Source: Thermus tengchongensis (lineage in GTDB: Bacteria; Deinococcota; Deinococci; Deinococcales; Thermaceae). Taken from it: 64,000 nucleotides of DNA. A model generated the notes under the pieces. The model was not told where the DNA came from, did not search any database, and saw only the letters and a list, made by a program, of their open reading frames with translations. Shown piece by piece: positions 7,905 through 18,139 of the stretch. Both the position numbers and the translations under genes were made by a program. Position 1 is the stretch's first letter, and the number at the start of each line of letters is the position of its first letter. Location: contig NZ_JAKEDU010000006.1 in the NCBI RefSeq assembly GCF_021462405.1, positions 1-64,000 on the forward strand, in the 5' to 3' direction.

Positions 7905-8838
7905 GGCGAACCTCCGCCCTCATCATAACGCTTGCCTGCGACCCCGCTCCCTTGCGCAAGACCTGGAAAAGCCGCCCCACCTCCTCCCCCAGGGCCTTAG
8001 CCACCGGGGCCTTGAGGCTTCCTTCCCGCAGGAGGAGGTAAACCGTGCGCCCCGCCCCCGGGGGAGCAAGGGGGCGCAGGTGGGCCCGCTTGGCCTCGGG
8101 AAGGGTCCAAAGGGCCACCTCGGGCAAGAAGGTAAGCCCCCCCACCCCTTCCACCAGGAGGATGAGGGTTTCCAGGTCGCCACTTTGGAACTCCACCTGC
8201 CGCTTTCCCAAGCCAGGGCGGCATACGGCCAGAACCTGCTCCCGGAAACAGTGCCCTTCGGAGAGGACCCAGGTGTCCTCCAGGGGAACCTCCAAGGGGT
8301 GGATGGCCTCTCGCCTGTAGAGGGGGTGATGGGGAGAAACGTAGGCCCAAAAGGCCTCCTCAAAAAGGGGCAAGGCCTTTAGGCCAGGGCCCTCCTCCCT
8401 CGTGCCCACAAGCCCGGCGTCCAGGCGCCCCTCCTGAAGGCCTTCCAGGATGGCGGGGGTGAGCTCCTCCCGTACGCTGACCTCGAGGGTCGGATACCGG
8501 GCCGTGAAACGGGGCAGCAGATGGGGAAGCAGGTAGGGGGCCAGGGTGGGGATCACCCCCACGCGAAAGGGGCCCTGGAAACAGCCCTCCTCCCCCCGGG
8601 CCAGGGCTTTCAAGCGCTCCACCTCCTCCAAAACCCTGCGGGCCTGGGCCACCACCGCCCGCCCCGCTTCGGTGGGCTTTCCTTCCCGCCGGTCAAAAAG
8701 CCTCACCCCAAGCTCCTCCTCCAGCCTGCGGATCTGGATGCTCAGGGCCGGCTGGGTCAGGTAGACCCGCTCCGCCGCTTTGGTGAAGCTTCCCTCCTCC
8801 GCCAGGGCCACGAGATAGCGCAGCTGGTCCAGGGTCAT
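7897..8838 (-). CDS. oxyR: OxyR-type LysR-family peroxide sensor
   Basis: 313 aa. N-terminal winged helix (residues 1-60, FTKAAERVYLTQPALSIQIRRLEEELG) and a LysR effector domain. Cys197 and Cys206 sit in LSEGHCFREQVLAVC, with the same spacing of nine as the redox pair Cys199/Cys208 of E. coli OxyR, in an equivalent GHC motif. It is divergent from Mn catalase with an OxyR-like operator between them, which supports a peroxide-sensing role. The ATG lies 6 nt after TAAACT (leaderless). The downstream overlap with ilvE suggests cotranscription. Confidence 0.9.
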   Translation of the reverse strand: MTLDQLRYLVALAEEGSFTKAAERVYLTQPALSIQIRRLEEELGVRLFDRREGKPTEAGRAVVAQARRVLEEVERLKALARGEEGCFQGPFRVGVIPTLAPYLLPHLLPRFTARYPTLEVSVREELTPAILEGLQEGRLDAGLVGTREEGPGLKALPLFEEAFWAYVSPHHPLYRREAIHPLEVPLEDTWVLSEGHCFREQVLAVCRPGLGKRQVEFQSGDLETLILLVEGVGGLTFLPEVALWTLPEAKRAHLRPLAPPGAGRTVYLLLREGSLKAPVAKALGEEVGRLFQVLRKGAGSQASVMMRAEVRHD

Positions 8839-8844
8839 AAATTT

Positions 8845-8850
8845 AGTTTA
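8845..8850 (-). promoter_or_regulatory. Leaderless -10 box of oxyR
   Basis: TAAACT on the minus strand, ending 6 nt before the ATG. Its -35 position (about 8868-8873) lies within the operator, so OxyR could autoregulate. Confidence 0.6.
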
Positions 8851-8868
8851 TTCGCTAGGCTAACATCT

Positions 8869-8885
8869 TCTATTGGACTTATAGA
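8869..8885. promoter_or_regulatory. OxyR-like operator, TCTAT-N7-ATAGA
   Basis: A 17-bp palindrome, TCTAT-TGGACTT-ATAGA. It matches the central half of the known OxyR tetramer site (ATAG-N7-CTAT-N7-ATAG-N7-CTAT) with exact 7-nt spacing; the outer boxes are weak. It covers the -35 of the catalase promoter and the -35 position of oxyR. Confidence 0.72.
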
Positions 8886-8902
8886 AATGCCTACTCTAGG
8901 GT
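8873..8902 (+). promoter_or_regulatory. Mn catalase promoter
   Basis: TTGGAC (8873-8878), 18-bp spacer, TAGGGT (8897-8902). The leader then holds a hairpin GCCTGGC-CCG-GCCAGGC (8910-8926) and a full Shine-Dalgarno AGGAGGTGA before the ATG. Confidence 0.6.
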
Positions 8903-8938
8903 GGAAGGTGCCTGGCCCGGCCAGGCAGGAGGTGAAGG

Positions 8939-9847
8939 ATGTTTCTGAGGATCGACCGCCTGCAGATCGAGCTACCCATGCCCAAGGAGCAGGACCCCAA
9001 CGCCGCCGCCGCGGTGCAGGCCCTGTTGGGGGGCCGCTTCGGGGAGATGTCCACCCTGATGAACTACATGTACCAGTCCTTCAACTTCCGGGGGAAAAAG
9101 GCCCTCAAGCCCTACTACGACCTCATCGCCAACATCGCCACCGAGGAGCTCGGGCACATCGAGCTGGTGGCGGCCACCATTAATAGCCTCCTGGCCAAGA
9201 ACCCGGGGAAGGACCTAGAGGAGGGCGTGGACCCCGTGAGCGCTCCCCTGGGTTTCGCCAAGGACGCCCGTAACGCCGCCCACTTCATCGCCGGCGGGGC
9301 CAACAGCCTGGTGATGGGAGCCATGGGGGAGCACTGGCACGGGGAGTACGTCTTCACCAGCGGCAACCTGATCCTGGACCTACTGCACAACTTCTTCCTG
9401 GAGGTGGCGGCCCGGACCCACAAGCTGAGGGTCTACGAGATGACGGATAACCCCGTGGCCCGGGAGATGATCGGCTACCTCCTGGTGCGGGGCGGGGTCC
9501 ACGCCGCCGCCTACGGCAAGGCCCTGGAGAGCCTCACCGGGGTGGAGATGACCAAGATGCTCCCCATCCCCCGCATCGACAACAGCCGGATCCCCGAGGC
9601 CAAGAAGTTCATGGACCTGGGCTTCCACCGGAACCTCTACCGCTTTAGCCCCTCGGACTACCAAGACCTGGGCCTCATCTGGCAAGGCGCTTCCCCCGAG
9701 GACGGGAGCCAGGTGGTGGTGATCGACGGGCCTCCCACGGGCGGGCCGGTCTTCGACGGGGGTCACGACGCCGCCGAGTTCGCCCCTGAGTTCCACCCCG
9801 GCGAGCTCTACGAGATCGCAAAGAAGCTCTACGACAAGGCCAAGTAG
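8939..9847 (+). CDS. Manganese catalase
   Basis: 302 aa ferritin-like di-manganese catalase that converts H2O2 to water and oxygen without haem. All five metal ligands of the characterised T. thermophilus enzyme are at the same positions: Glu36, Glu70, His73, Glu155 and His188. A strong AGGAGGTGA ribosome site fixes the start. It is divergent from the OxyR-type regulator and probably peroxide-induced. A terminator hairpin follows at 9864. Confidence 0.97.
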   Translation: MFLRIDRLQIELPMPKEQDPNAAAAVQALLGGRFGEMSTLMNYMYQSFNFRGKKALKPYYDLIANIATEELGHIELVAATINSLLAKNPGKDLEEGVDPVSAPLGFAKDARNAAHFIAGGANSLVMGAMGEHWHGEYVFTSGNLILDLLHNFFLEVAARTHKLRVYEMTDNPVAREMIGYLLVRGGVHAAAYGKALESLTGVEMTKMLPIPRIDNSRIPEAKKFMDLGFHRNLYRFSPSDYQDLGLIWQGASPEDGSQVVVIDGPPTGGPVFDGGHDAAEFAPEFHPGELYEIAKKLYDKAK

Positions 9848-9863
9848 GCCATGCCCTAGCCTT

Positions 9864-9891
9864 CCCAGCCGGGCCCTCGGGCCCGGCTGGG
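9864..9891 (+). terminator. Hairpin after Mn catalase
   Basis: A 12-bp GC-rich stem, CCCAGCCGGGCC and its complement around CTC or G, 17 nt after the catalase stop. There is no U-tract, so termination would rely on stem strength. The mobile element at 9894 begins just after it. Confidence 0.65.
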
Positions 9892-9893
9892 GT

Positions 9894-9997
9894 TAAGTAC
9901 CCGCACGCAAAGGTTGCCCCACCGGCCAAAGCCAAAGTGGCGTGCTCATGGCCTCTTTGGGGCCCCCGTCGTGGCTTGCGCCACGACGGGGTACTTA
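9894..9997 (+). mobile_element. TA-flanked non-coding element, copy B (complete, 104 bp)
   Basis: The best-preserved copy. It begins TAAGTACCC and ends GGGGTACTTA, with a right-end hairpin CCCCGTCGTGGC-TTGC-GCCACGACGGGG. The interior carries GGCCAAAGCCAAA and GGCCTCTTTGGGGCC. The last TTA (9995-9997) is the TAA stop codon of dprA on the minus strand. No open frame inside. It has the structure of a MITE. Confidence 0.88.
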
Positions 9998-10996
9998 GGT
10001 AGCCCCGTAGCGTCCCCCAGGCAGGGCCTGGGCCAGCCCCTTGAGCTCCAAGAGGGTGAGGAGGGAAAGCACCCGCTCCGGGGGAAGCCCTAGGGCCTGG
10101 GCCAGGTCCTCAGGGAGGGCCTCCCCTTGGCGGAGGAGGGCGTAAAGCCTTTCCTCCTCTCCGGAAAGCGCCACCGCCTCCTTGGGCTTCCCGGAAAACC
10201 CTAAGTAGGAGAGCACGTCCTCTGCGGAAAGCACCGGGTAGGCCCCGTCCTGGATGAGGCGGTTGGTCCCCAAGGAGCCCGGGTCCGTGGGGCGGCCCGG
10301 CACCGCCAAGACCTCTTTGCCCAGCTCCAGGGCGTAGCGGGCGGTGATGAGGGCCCCCGAGGCCAGGGGGGCCTCCACCACGATCACCGCCCGCACCAGG
10401 CCGGCGATGAGGCGGTTTCTTCGGGGGAAGAACTCCGGCTTAGGCTCGGTACCGAAGGGGAACTCGGAAAGGAGGTCCATCCGCCCGGCCAAAGGGCGGT
10501 GCTCCGGGGGGTACACCCGGTCCAGGGCGCTCCCCAAGACCCCCAGGGTGCGCCCGCCCCCCTCGAGGGCCCCCAGGTGGGCCTCCCGGTCGATCCCCCG
10601 GGCCAGCCCCGAAACCACGCAAAGCCCGGCCTCGGCCAGCTCCCGGGCCAGCCTGCGAGCGAAGGCCAGGGCCCAGGAAGAGGCTCGACGGGTGCCCACC
10701 AGGGCCACCGCCTTCCCTTCTTCCGGCAGCTCCCCCTTCAGGTAAAGATGGGTGGGCGGCTGGGGAAGCCGCCTAAGCCCCTCAGGAAAACCCTCTTCCC
10801 AAAGACCCAAGATCCGCATTCCCAAAGCCGCTGCCCGCTTCCTTTCCGCCCGGGCCCGCTCCTCGGCCTGGGAAAGCCCAGCCGCAGCCTGGGGAAAACG
10901 CTCCCTCAGCGCCACCAGGGGATCCTCCGCCGCCAGTAGCTCCAAAAGCCGCTTGGGACCGACGCCCGGCAGAAGGGCTAGGGCCAGAGGGTCCAC
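9995..10996 (-). CDS. dprA: DNA processing protein DprA (Smf)
   Basis: 333 aa. It loads RecA on incoming single-stranded DNA during natural transformation, for which Thermus is known. Order of domains: N-terminal helical SAM-like region with a helix-hairpin-helix-like [14 protein letters not shown], central Rossmann fold ([56 protein letters not shown]), and a C-terminal winged helix. The start is GTG at 10996, 7 nt after TATACT. The stop codon is supplied by the end of the mobile element. Confidence 0.95.
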   Translation of the reverse strand: MDPLALALLPGVGPKRLLELLAAEDPLVALRERFPQAAAGLSQAEERARAERKRAAALGMRILGLWEEGFPEGLRRLPQPPTHLYLKGELPEEGKAVALVGTRRASSWALAFARRLARELAEAGLCVVSGLARGIDREAHLGALEGGGRTLGVLGSALDRVYPPEHRPLAGRMDLLSEFPFGTEPKPEFFPRRNRLIAGLVRAVIVVEAPLASGALITARYALELGKEVLAVPGRPTDPGSLGTNRLIQDGAYPVLSAEDVLSYLGFSGKPKEAVALSGEEERLYALLRQGEALPEDLAQALGLPPERVLSLLTLLELKGLAQALPGGRYGAT

Positions 10997-11003
10997 GCCG
11001 TGG

Positions 11004-11011
11004 AGTATACT
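11004..11011. promoter_or_regulatory. Overlapping -10 boxes of dprA (-) and era (+)
   Basis: AGTATACT contains TATACT on both strands (11004-11009 minus, 11006-11011 plus). The minus box is 7 nt from the dprA GTG. The plus box would give era a leader of about 60 nt containing a hairpin AGTCCC...GGGACT (11049-11068). Confidence 0.5.
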
Positions 11012-11077
11012 GGAAAGCCTGGAAGGTCCCGCCCCCCGCCTTCGGCGAGTCCCAAGGGGCCGGGACTACCTGAAGCC

Positions 11078-11983
11078 ATGGAAGAGAAGACGTACTCCGG
11101 ATTTGTGGCCATCGTGGGCAAGCCCAACGTGGGCAAGTCCACCCTGCTCAACAACCTCCTGGGGGTGAAGGTGGCCCCCATTAGCCCCAGGCCCCAGACC
11201 ACCCGCAAGCGCCTTAGGGGCATCCTCACCGAGGGGAACCGCCAGATCGTCTTCGTGGACACCCCAGGCCTCCACAAGCCCGTGGACGCCCTGGGGGAGT
11301 TCATGGACCAGGAGGTCTACGAGGCCCTGTCTGACGTGAACGCGGTGGTCTGGGTGGTGGACCTCCGCCACCCCCCCACCCCGGAGGACGAGCTGGTGGC
11401 CAAGGCCCTCAAGCCCCTGGTGGGGAAGGTGCCCATCCTCCTGGTGGGCAACAAGCTGGATGCTGCCAAATACCCCGAGGAGGCCCTCAAGGCCTACCAC
11501 GCCCTCCTGCCCGAGGCTGAGGCCAGGATGCTTTCCGCCCTGGACGAACGCCAGGTGGCCGGGCTCAAGGCGGAACTCCTGGCCCTTCTCCCCGAAGGCC
11601 CCTTCTTCTACCCCGAGGACTTCGCCAAAAGCGACCAGGACTTCGGGGAGTGGGTGGCGGAGATCATCCGGGAGGAGGCCATGAAGCGCCTCTGGCACGA
11701 GGTGCCCTACGCGGTGGCCGTAAAAACCGAAGAGGTGGCGGAACGGGAAAACGGCGTCCTGTACATCAAGGCCCTCCTCTACGTGGAGCGCCCCTCCCAG
11801 AAGGCCATCGTCATCGGGGAGGGGGGAAGGAAGCTCAAGGAGATCGGCCAGGCGGCCAGGAAGCAGCTGGAGATCTTCCTGAACCGCAAGATCTACCTGG
11901 ACCTCTTGGTCAAGGTCTACCCCGACTGGCGCAAGGACCCCGAGGCCCTGCGGGAGCTGGGCTACCGATCCTCCATCGGGTGA
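11078..11983 (+). CDS. era: GTPase Era
   Basis: 301 aa, identical in length to T. thermophilus Era as I recall it. GTPase motifs G1 GKPNVGKS, G3 DTPG and G4 NKLD are followed by a C-terminal KH domain ([15 protein letters not shown]) that binds the 3' end of 16S rRNA. It is essential for 30S maturation. The start MEEKTYSGF at 11078 is chosen by family alignment; the open frame upstream is leader sequence. Confidence 0.97.
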   Translation: MEEKTYSGFVAIVGKPNVGKSTLLNNLLGVKVAPISPRPQTTRKRLRGILTEGNRQIVFVDTPGLHKPVDALGEFMDQEVYEALSDVNAVVWVVDLRHPPTPEDELVAKALKPLVGKVPILLVGNKLDAAKYPEEALKAYHALLPEAEARMLSALDERQVAGLKAELLALLPEGPFFYPEDFAKSDQDFGEWVAEIIREEAMKRLWHEVPYAVAVKTEEVAERENGVLYIKALLYVERPSQKAIVIGEGGRKLKEIGQAARKQLEIFLNRKIYLDLLVKVYPDWRKDPEALRELGYRSSIG

Positions 11984-12015
11984 GGAAGAGCATTCCCCTG
12001 GGGGCCTTTTCCGGT

Positions 12016-12021
12016 TAGCAT
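12016..12021 (+). promoter_or_regulatory. Leaderless -10 box of the hexapeptide acetyltransferase gene
   Basis: TAGCAT ends 6 nt before the ATG at 12028. Confidence 0.5.
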
Positions 12022-12027
12022 ACCCAT

Positions 12028-12909
12028 ATGCCCTGGCTCCTTCCTCGAGGCATCGCCCCCCTTCACGAAAAGGCCCTGGACCGTTTCATCGGGGCTTTGG
12101 TGGAGAAGCTTTCCGACCCCAGCGTGGACCGGAACGCCTTGGTGAGAGAGGAACTTGCCCGCCTCCTCCACGGCCGGCCCTATGCGGAACTCCTGGAGCT
12201 AAACCCCCTGGCCGCCATGGGCCTGGACCCCGAGGGCATCACCTTCGAGGCGGAGTACTACGCCGCCACCGACCAGGAAAAGTTCCAAAAGGTCAAACCC
12301 CTCCTTTGGTTCTGGAAGGTTTTGGACCTCACCCCCATCGGCCAGTCCGTGCACTCCGGGGTGGCCATCCGCCGGGCCTTAGCCCCCTTCATCTTCAAGC
12401 GGGTGGGGAAAAACCCCAAGTTCTTCCAGAACGTGGAGTTTTCCGTGGGGTACAACCTGGAGCTAGGGGACGACGTGGTGGTCCACCGCTACGTGCTCTT
12501 GGATGACATCGGGGGCATAAAAATCGGGGACCGCACCTCCCTTTCCGATTACGTGAACGTCTACAGCCACACCCACCACGTCCTGGCCTCCCCCGACGTG
12601 ACCCTTAAAGAGACCATCATCGGCAGCGGGGTGCGCATCACCTACCACGCCACGGTCCTGGCCGGGGTGCGCATCGGGGACGACGCCATGGTGGGCACGG
12701 GGGCCATCGTCACCAAGGACGTGCCGCCCCACGCCATCGCCCTGGGTATCCCCGCCCGGCCGGTGCGCTTCAAGGTCCGCCACGACTGCCCCTACTGCCG
12801 CAAGGGGGAGCCCCACCCCTCGGACCTCATTCCCAAGGCCCCCGACCGCAAGGGCAACCCCGACTACCCCGACTTCCTCCCCCCGGGCTTCGGCACGCGG
12901 GAGGCCTAG
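12028..12909 (+). CDS. Hexapeptide-repeat (left-handed beta-helix) acyltransferase
   Basis: 293 aa. Residues about 135-250 are hexapeptide repeats ending in the MaoC/LacA/NodL-like IVTKDVPPHAIALGIPARPVR signature. The catalytic His is likely in SHTHHV (about residue 180). An N-terminal helical region of about 110 residues and a C-terminal tail with a CPYC pair are extra to simple LacA-type enzymes. It probably transfers an acetyl group from acetyl-CoA to a sugar or small molecule; the substrate is unknown. Leaderless start; the E1-like gene follows after 3 nt. Confidence 0.82.
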   Translation: MPWLLPRGIAPLHEKALDRFIGALVEKLSDPSVDRNALVREELARLLHGRPYAELLELNPLAAMGLDPEGITFEAEYYAATDQEKFQKVKPLLWFWKVLDLTPIGQSVHSGVAIRRALAPFIFKRVGKNPKFFQNVEFSVGYNLELGDDVVVHRYVLLDDIGGIKIGDRTSLSDYVNVYSHTHHVLASPDVTLKETIIGSGVRITYHATVLAGVRIGDDAMVGTGAIVTKDVPPHAIALGIPARPVRFKVRHDCPYCRKGEPHPSDLIPKAPDRKGNPDYPDFLPPGFGTREA

Positions 12910-12912
12910 GCC

Positions 12913-13722
12913 ATGTGGACCAAGGAGGAGCTGGACCGCTACCACCGCCAGATGATCCTGCCCCAGGTGGGCCCCGAGGGACAGGAGCGGCTGAAGCGCG
13001 CTTCCGTGGTGGTGGTGGGGGCCGGGGGCCTAGGGGTGCCGGTCCTACAGTACCTGGTGGCCGCCGGGGTAGGACGGGTGGGCATCGTGGAGATGGACCG
13101 GGTGGAGCTCTCCAACCTCCACCGCCAGGTGCTCTACGCCACGGGGGATGTGGGCAAACCCAAGGCCCTGGCCGCCAAGGAGCGCCTCTTAGCCCTGAAC
13201 CCTTTGGTGAAGATCGACGCCTATCCGGTGCGCCTCACCTCGGAAAACGCCCTGGAGATCCTGAGGCCTTACGATCTGGTGGTGGACGCCTCTGACAACT
13301 TCCCCACCCGTTATTTGGTGAACGACGCCTGCGTGCTCCTGAGGAAGCCCCTGGTCTACGGGGCCATCTACCAGTTTGACGGCCAGGTGGCGGTCTTCCA
13401 CCACCTTACCCCCGAGGGGGAGATGGGCCCCTGCTACCGCTGCCTCTTCCCCAAGCCTCCCCCCCCGGGAAGCGTGCCCTCCTGCGCTGAGGCCGGGGTC
13501 TTCGGGGTCTTGCCGGCGGTGGTGGGCAGCCTCATGGCGGCGGAGGCCCTCAAGGTGCTTTTGGGGATCGGGAAACCCTTGGCTGGGGCCCTGCTCCTCT
13601 ACGACGCCCTGGAGGGCCAGTTCCGCAAGCTCTCCCTGCGTCGGAACCCCGCCTGTCCAGTGTGCGGCGACCACCCTACCCAGCAGGAGCTGATAGACTA
13701 CGAGGCCTTCTGCGGCCTTTGA
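12913..13722 (+). CDS. E1-like adenylyltransferase (MoeB/ThiF/TtuC type)
   Basis: 269 aa. ATP-binding GAGGLGVPVLQYLVAAGVG, then RQVLYATGDVGKPKA and DASDNFPTRYLVND (adenylation Asp). Zinc cysteines are in CYRCLFP and CPVCG; a conserved Cys lies in VPSCAEAGVFG. It activates the C-terminal glycine of ubiquitin-like sulfur carriers. In T. thermophilus the single enzyme of this type (TtuC) serves molybdopterin, thiamine and tRNA 2-thiouridine synthesis; the same breadth is likely here but is inferred. Confidence 0.92.
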   Translation: MWTKEELDRYHRQMILPQVGPEGQERLKRASVVVVGAGGLGVPVLQYLVAAGVGRVGIVEMDRVELSNLHRQVLYATGDVGKPKALAAKERLLALNPLVKIDAYPVRLTSENALEILRPYDLVVDASDNFPTRYLVNDACVLLRKPLVYGAIYQFDGQVAVFHHLTPEGEMGPCYRCLFPKPPPPGSVPSCAEAGVFGVLPAVVGSLMAAEALKVLLGIGKPLAGALLLYDALEGQFRKLSLRRNPACPVCGDHPTQQELIDYEAFCGL

Positions 13723-13750
13723 TGGCGTACAGCCCCAGGGAAGCCATCTC

Positions 13751-13781
13751 CCCAAAAAGAAAACCGGGGGCAAGCCCCCGG
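13751..13781 (-). terminator. Rho-independent terminator for gltA (minus strand)
   Basis: On the minus strand the stem CCGGGGG-CTTG-CCCCCGG (13764-13781) is followed by TTTTCTTTTT. It serves gltA, yet the 104-bp element lies between it and the gltA stop, consistent with later insertion of that element. Confidence 0.8.
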
Positions 13782-13800
13782 CGTGCTTACGGTGCCCTTC

Positions 13801-13901
13801 TAAGTACCCCGTCGTGGCTTGCGCCGTGCCGGGGGCCCCAAAGAGGCGACAACCAAGCCGCTTTGGCTTTAGCCAATGGGGCAGCCTTTGTGCGCGGGCG
13901 C

Positions 13902-13904
<3 letters not shown>
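13801..13904 (-). mobile_element. TA-flanked non-coding element, copy C (104 bp, inverted)
   Basis: Same length as copy B but in opposite orientation. It shares TAAGTACCCCGTCGTGGC, GGGGCCCCAAAGAGGC, TTTGGCTTTAGCCAA and the GCGGGCGCTTA end. The final TTA (13902-13904) is the TAA stop of gltA. If the element plus one TA is removed, the gltA stop becomes TAG and the terminator follows directly. Confidence 0.88.
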
Positions 13905-15123
<1,219 letters not shown>

Positions 15124-15129
15124 TGGCAG

Positions 15130-16275
15130 CTAGAGGGCATCCTCCTGCAGGACCAGGGTCTTTAGATAAAGGCTTTCCGGCACGTGCAGGCTCCAGGGAT
15201 GGTCCTTGGGCTGGTGGGTGAGGCCGTGCACCCTCAGGCGCATTCCCCGGTCGGCGGCCGCCCGCCGGGCCACCTCCAAAAGGTCCTCCGCCTTAAGGTA
15301 ATAGCTGCAGGTGGAAAGCCAGAGGTACCCCTCGGGCGCAAGGAGCCGCAAGGCTTCCCGCAAAAGGTCCACCAGGTGCCGCTTCATGGGGGGAATCTCC
15401 TCCGGGCGCTTCACCAAGGTAGGAGGGTCCAGGAGGATGTGATCGAAGGACCCTTGAAGGCCCCTAAGCACCTCCAAGGCCTCCCCATGGCGGATGTCCA
15501 CCTTTAGGCCCATCCTCAAGGCCACCTGGTCCAGGATGGCCAGGGCCTCGAGGTCCTTGTCCACCGCCAGGGCGTAGGCCCCCTTGCGGGCGGCGCGGAG
15601 GGCGAAGGCCCCCACGTAGCTGTACACGTCCAGCACCCGCTCCCCTGGGCGCACCATGGACTCAAAGAGCCGGCGGTTTTCCCGCTGGTCCAGGTAGAAC
15701 CCCGTCTTTTGGGCCAGGGCCAGGGGAATGGGAAAGCGGAGGCCATCCTCCTCCACCTCCAAGATGGGGGGCACCTCCCCCCACACCACCCCCACCCGCC
15801 CGGGAAGCCCCTCCTGCCTCCTGGCCTCCATGTCGCTCCGCTCGTAAACCCCCTTGGGGCCCACCGCGTCTAGGAGGGCAGGAAACCAGACCTCCCTTAA
15901 AGCCTCCATCCCCCGGGTGCGCACCTGGAGAACCAGGACCTCTCCAAACCGGTCCACCACCAGGCCGGGGAGGCCATCCGCTTCTCCATGCACCAAGCGG
16001 TAGCTTTGGCCCAACCCCTCCCTTTTCCGCAAGGCTCGCCGGAAGCGGGCCAGAAAAAAGGCGCGATCCAAGGGGCCGGGGTCAAAGCGGTAAGCCCGGA
16101 AGGGGATGCGGGAATCCGGGTCCAGGTAGCCCACCGCCAAAAAGCTGCCATCGGCGGCCACCGCCTCCGCTACTCCCGCCTGGGAGGGCATCTCCTCCAG
16201 CTCGTCCCGGTAGAGGTTGGGGTAGAAGTTTCGGACCTTCCTCTCCTTTCCCGGCTTAACCAGCACCCTCAGCAC
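15130..16275 (-). CDS. rlmO: 23S rRNA m5C methyltransferase, RlmI/RlmO type
   Basis: 381 aa. N-terminal PUA-like domain, then an EEHEE-like insertion and a C-terminal Rossmann methyltransferase. SAM motif [16 protein letters not shown], catalytic-loop DPPTLVKR and STCSYYL (catalytic Cys). T. thermophilus RlmO of this architecture methylates C1942 of 23S rRNA; the symbol is assigned by overall resemblance. Start GTG at 16275, 6 nt after a TATGCT box. Confidence 0.86.
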   Translation of the reverse strand: MLRVLVKPGKERKVRNFYPNLYRDELEEMPSQAGVAEAVAADGSFLAVGYLDPDSRIPFRAYRFDPGPLDRAFFLARFRRALRKREGLGQSYRLVHGEADGLPGLVVDRFGEVLVLQVRTRGMEALREVWFPALLDAVGPKGVYERSDMEARRQEGLPGRVGVVWGEVPPILEVEEDGLRFPIPLALAQKTGFYLDQRENRRLFESMVRPGERVLDVYSYVGAFALRAARKGAYALAVDKDLEALAILDQVALRMGLKVDIRHGEALEVLRGLQGSFDHILLDPPTLVKRPEEIPPMKRHLVDLLREALRLLAPEGYLWLSTCSYYLKAEDLLEVARRAAADRGMRLRVHGLTHQPKDHPWSLHVPESLYLKTLVLQEDAL

Positions 16276-16281
16276 GGGCTC

Positions 16282-16302
16282 AGCATACCCTTGTGCTACC
16301 TT
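16282..16302. promoter_or_regulatory. Back-to-back leaderless -10 boxes: rlmO (-) and sppA (+)
   Basis: In a 33-bp gap, TATGCT (16282-16287, minus) ends 6 nt before the rlmO GTG and TACCTT (16297-16302, plus) ends 6 nt before the sppA ATG. Confidence 0.5.
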
Positions 16303-16308
16303 GGAACC

Positions 16309-17241
16309 ATGAACCGAAAGCGTTGGCTAGCCCTTCTCCTCTTCGTAATGGTGGTCTTTCTCGTGGTAGGCCTAGGGCGCCTCATCCAACCTCGAGAGGC
16401 CGGCCATCCCTGGCAGGAAACCACCCTGTACGGCCGGGGTGAAAAAGTCGTTCTCCTGGAGGTAGTGGGCAGCATCCCCACAGGGAAGGAACTCGAGAAC
16501 CTCCTTTCCAAGATCCGCCAGGCCCGGGAGGATCCGGGCATCCGGGCCGCGGTCCTCTTCGTGGATAGCCCTGGGGGTAGCGTCACCGAAACCGAGGCCA
16601 TCCACCGCGCCCTGAAGGGCCTAGCCCGGGACAAGCCCCTGGTGGCTGCCTTCGGCACCGTGGCCGCCAGCGGCGGCTACTACGTGGCCACCGCCGCACG
16701 GGAAATCTTTACCCCCGCTACAGCCATCACCGGCTCCATTGGGGTCATCGCCGCCCTTCCCCAGGTCCAGGGTTTACTGGCCAAGCTGGGCGTTCAAGTG
16801 GAAGTCCTTAAGGAAGGCCGGCTCAAGGATATGGGCTCCGGCCTCCGGCCCCTTACCCCGGAGGAGCGAACCCTCATCCAGGGCTACATGCGCGAGGCGT
16901 ACGAGCTTTTCGTGGCCAGGGTTGCGGAGGGAAGGCACCTTCCCAAGGACAAGGTACGGCAGCTGGCCGATGGCCGCATCTACTCGGGAACCCAGGCCAT
17001 CGCCCTCGGGCTTGCAGACCGGGAAGGCTACCTGGAAGACGCCGCTAAGCGCGCCGCGGAGCTGGCCGGTCTGGAGGAGTTCCGCCTGGTGCGCTATGTG
17101 AAACCTAAAGGCCTGCTGGACGGACTTCTGGGCGAGGGGTTTCCCCTGGGTCTCTCCTCGGAAACCGAGCAGCTAATTTCCCTACTCGGCCAGAACCGGT
17201 TGCGCCTCGAGTACCGCTACCTGGGAGGAGGGTTATGGTGA
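16309..17241 (+). CDS. sppA: Signal peptide peptidase SppA, 36K type
   Basis: 310 aa, the single-domain SppA of Gram-positive bacteria and Thermus, about half the size of E. coli SppA. One N-terminal membrane anchor (residues 7-24). The ClpP-like fold carries the nucleophile Ser in [13 protein letters not shown] and the ITGSIGVI motif; the general-base Lys should be in LKDMGS. It cleaves residual signal peptides at the membrane. It overlaps the RDD gene by 7 nt. Confidence 0.93.
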   Translation: MNRKRWLALLLFVMVVFLVVGLGRLIQPREAGHPWQETTLYGRGEKVVLLEVVGSIPTGKELENLLSKIRQAREDPGIRAAVLFVDSPGGSVTETEAIHRALKGLARDKPLVAAFGTVAASGGYYVATAAREIFTPATAITGSIGVIAALPQVQGLLAKLGVQVEVLKEGRLKDMGSGLRPLTPEERTLIQGYMREAYELFVARVAEGRHLPKDKVRQLADGRIYSGTQAIALGLADREGYLEDAAKRAAELAGLEEFRLVRYVKPKGLLDGLLGEGFPLGLSSETEQLISLLGQNRLRLEYRYLGGGLW

Positions 17242-17675
17242 TCGCTAGCCCCTGGCGCAGGCTCATGGCCTCCCTTATTGACGGGCTCATCCTGGTTCCC
17301 CTGAGCTTCCTCCTAATGGCCCTGGCCGGGATAAACCCCCTGGCGCAAACCACCACCTTCGTCCAGGATCTCCTCTTCAACTGGATACCCAGCTGGGCCT
17401 ACTACGTGATCTTCACCGCATTATATGGGGCAACCCCGGGAAAGATGGCCCTGGGCCTCAAGGTGGTCCGCACGGACGGCCAGCCCGTGGACTGGCTCAC
17501 CGCCTTCGTCCGCGAGGTCCCCGGCAAAACCCTGGCCGCCCTACCCCTTCTTCTGGGCTACCTCTGGGCCTTCTTCCACCCCAAGCGCCAAGCCTGGCAT
17601 GACCTCATCGCCGACACCCTGGTGGTGCGCCCAGGCCAGGCCCATGCACTACCAGTTAAGTCCTCTACACATTGA
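17235..17675 (+). CDS. RDD-family membrane protein
   Basis: 146 aa. Begins WRRLMASLIDGLIL (the R-D-D motif, here R..D), three predicted membrane segments, and a C-terminal KRQAWHDLIADTLVVR, diagnostic of the RDD family. Function unknown in general; some members act in ion transport. Coupled to sppA. Its 3' end overlaps the DUF59 gene by 11 nt, convergently. Confidence 0.85.
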   Translation: MVIASPWRRLMASLIDGLILVPLSFLLMALAGINPLAQTTTFVQDLLFNWIPSWAYYVIFTALYGATPGKMALGLKVVRTDGQPVDWLTAFVREVPGKTLAALPLLLGYLWAFFHPKRQAWHDLIADTLVVRPGQAHALPVKSSTH

Positions 17676-18066
17676 ACCCGAACATGCGCATCATGCGCTT
17701 GCCTTCCTCGGTCATCCTGGCTGGGGTCCAGGGAGGGGTCCAGACGAACTCCACATTCACCCCCTGCACCCCGGGAAGGCGCATCACCGCCATTTCCGCA
17801 TCCGCCTTCACCATATCCTGGGCGGGACAGCCGATGGCGGTAAGGGTCATGGTAAGGTCCACCACCCCGTTTTCGTGGATCTCCACATCGTAAACCAAGC
17901 CCAGGTCCACGATGTTGACGGGGATTTCCGGGTCGTAGACCACCTTCAAGGCCTCGAGGACCTGTTCCTTGGTGGGCAGACCCTCTTTGCCCCCCGCCTG
18001 GTTCGCATTCCCCTCTTGCAAGCCAGCCTGCCCCTCGGGCAAACCCTCGCGGTGCCTCTCGTCCAT
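17665..18066 (-). CDS. DUF59/MIP18-type iron-sulfur assembly factor (SufT/PaaD-like)
   Basis: 133 aa. The domain starts near residue 33: VLEALKVVYDPEIPVNIVDLGLVYDV, then TLTAIGCPAQDMV with the reactive Cys, and VEFVWTPPWTPARMTEEGK. Such proteins help mature Fe-S proteins. The first 32 residues are Gly/Glu/Gln-rich and may not be translated. A TATCCT -10 lies 7 nt before the ATG at 18066, which supports the long form. Confidence 0.85.
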   Translation of the reverse strand: MDERHREGLPEGQAGLQEGNANQAGGKEGLPTKEQVLEALKVVYDPEIPVNIVDLGLVYDVEIHENGVVDLTMTLTAIGCPAQDMVKADAEMAVMRLPGVQGVNVEFVWTPPWTPARMTEEGKRMMRMFGFNV

Positions 18067-18073
18067 GCTTTAC

Positions 18074-18079
18074 AGGATA
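18074..18079 (-). promoter_or_regulatory. Leaderless -10 box of the DUF59 gene
   Basis: TATCCT on the minus strand, 7 nt before the ATG at 18066. Confidence 0.5.
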
Positions 18080-18139
18080 CCCCTTCTCCCAGCACCCCGC
18101 CCGCCCGGCCTCACCATCTCCCCAAAAGGCTTCCTGGTC

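Noticed and set aside
11000-11077. An N-terminal extension of Era
   Set aside because: The extra codons are Pro/Gly/Ser-rich and the known Thermus protein begins at the EEKTYSGF region.
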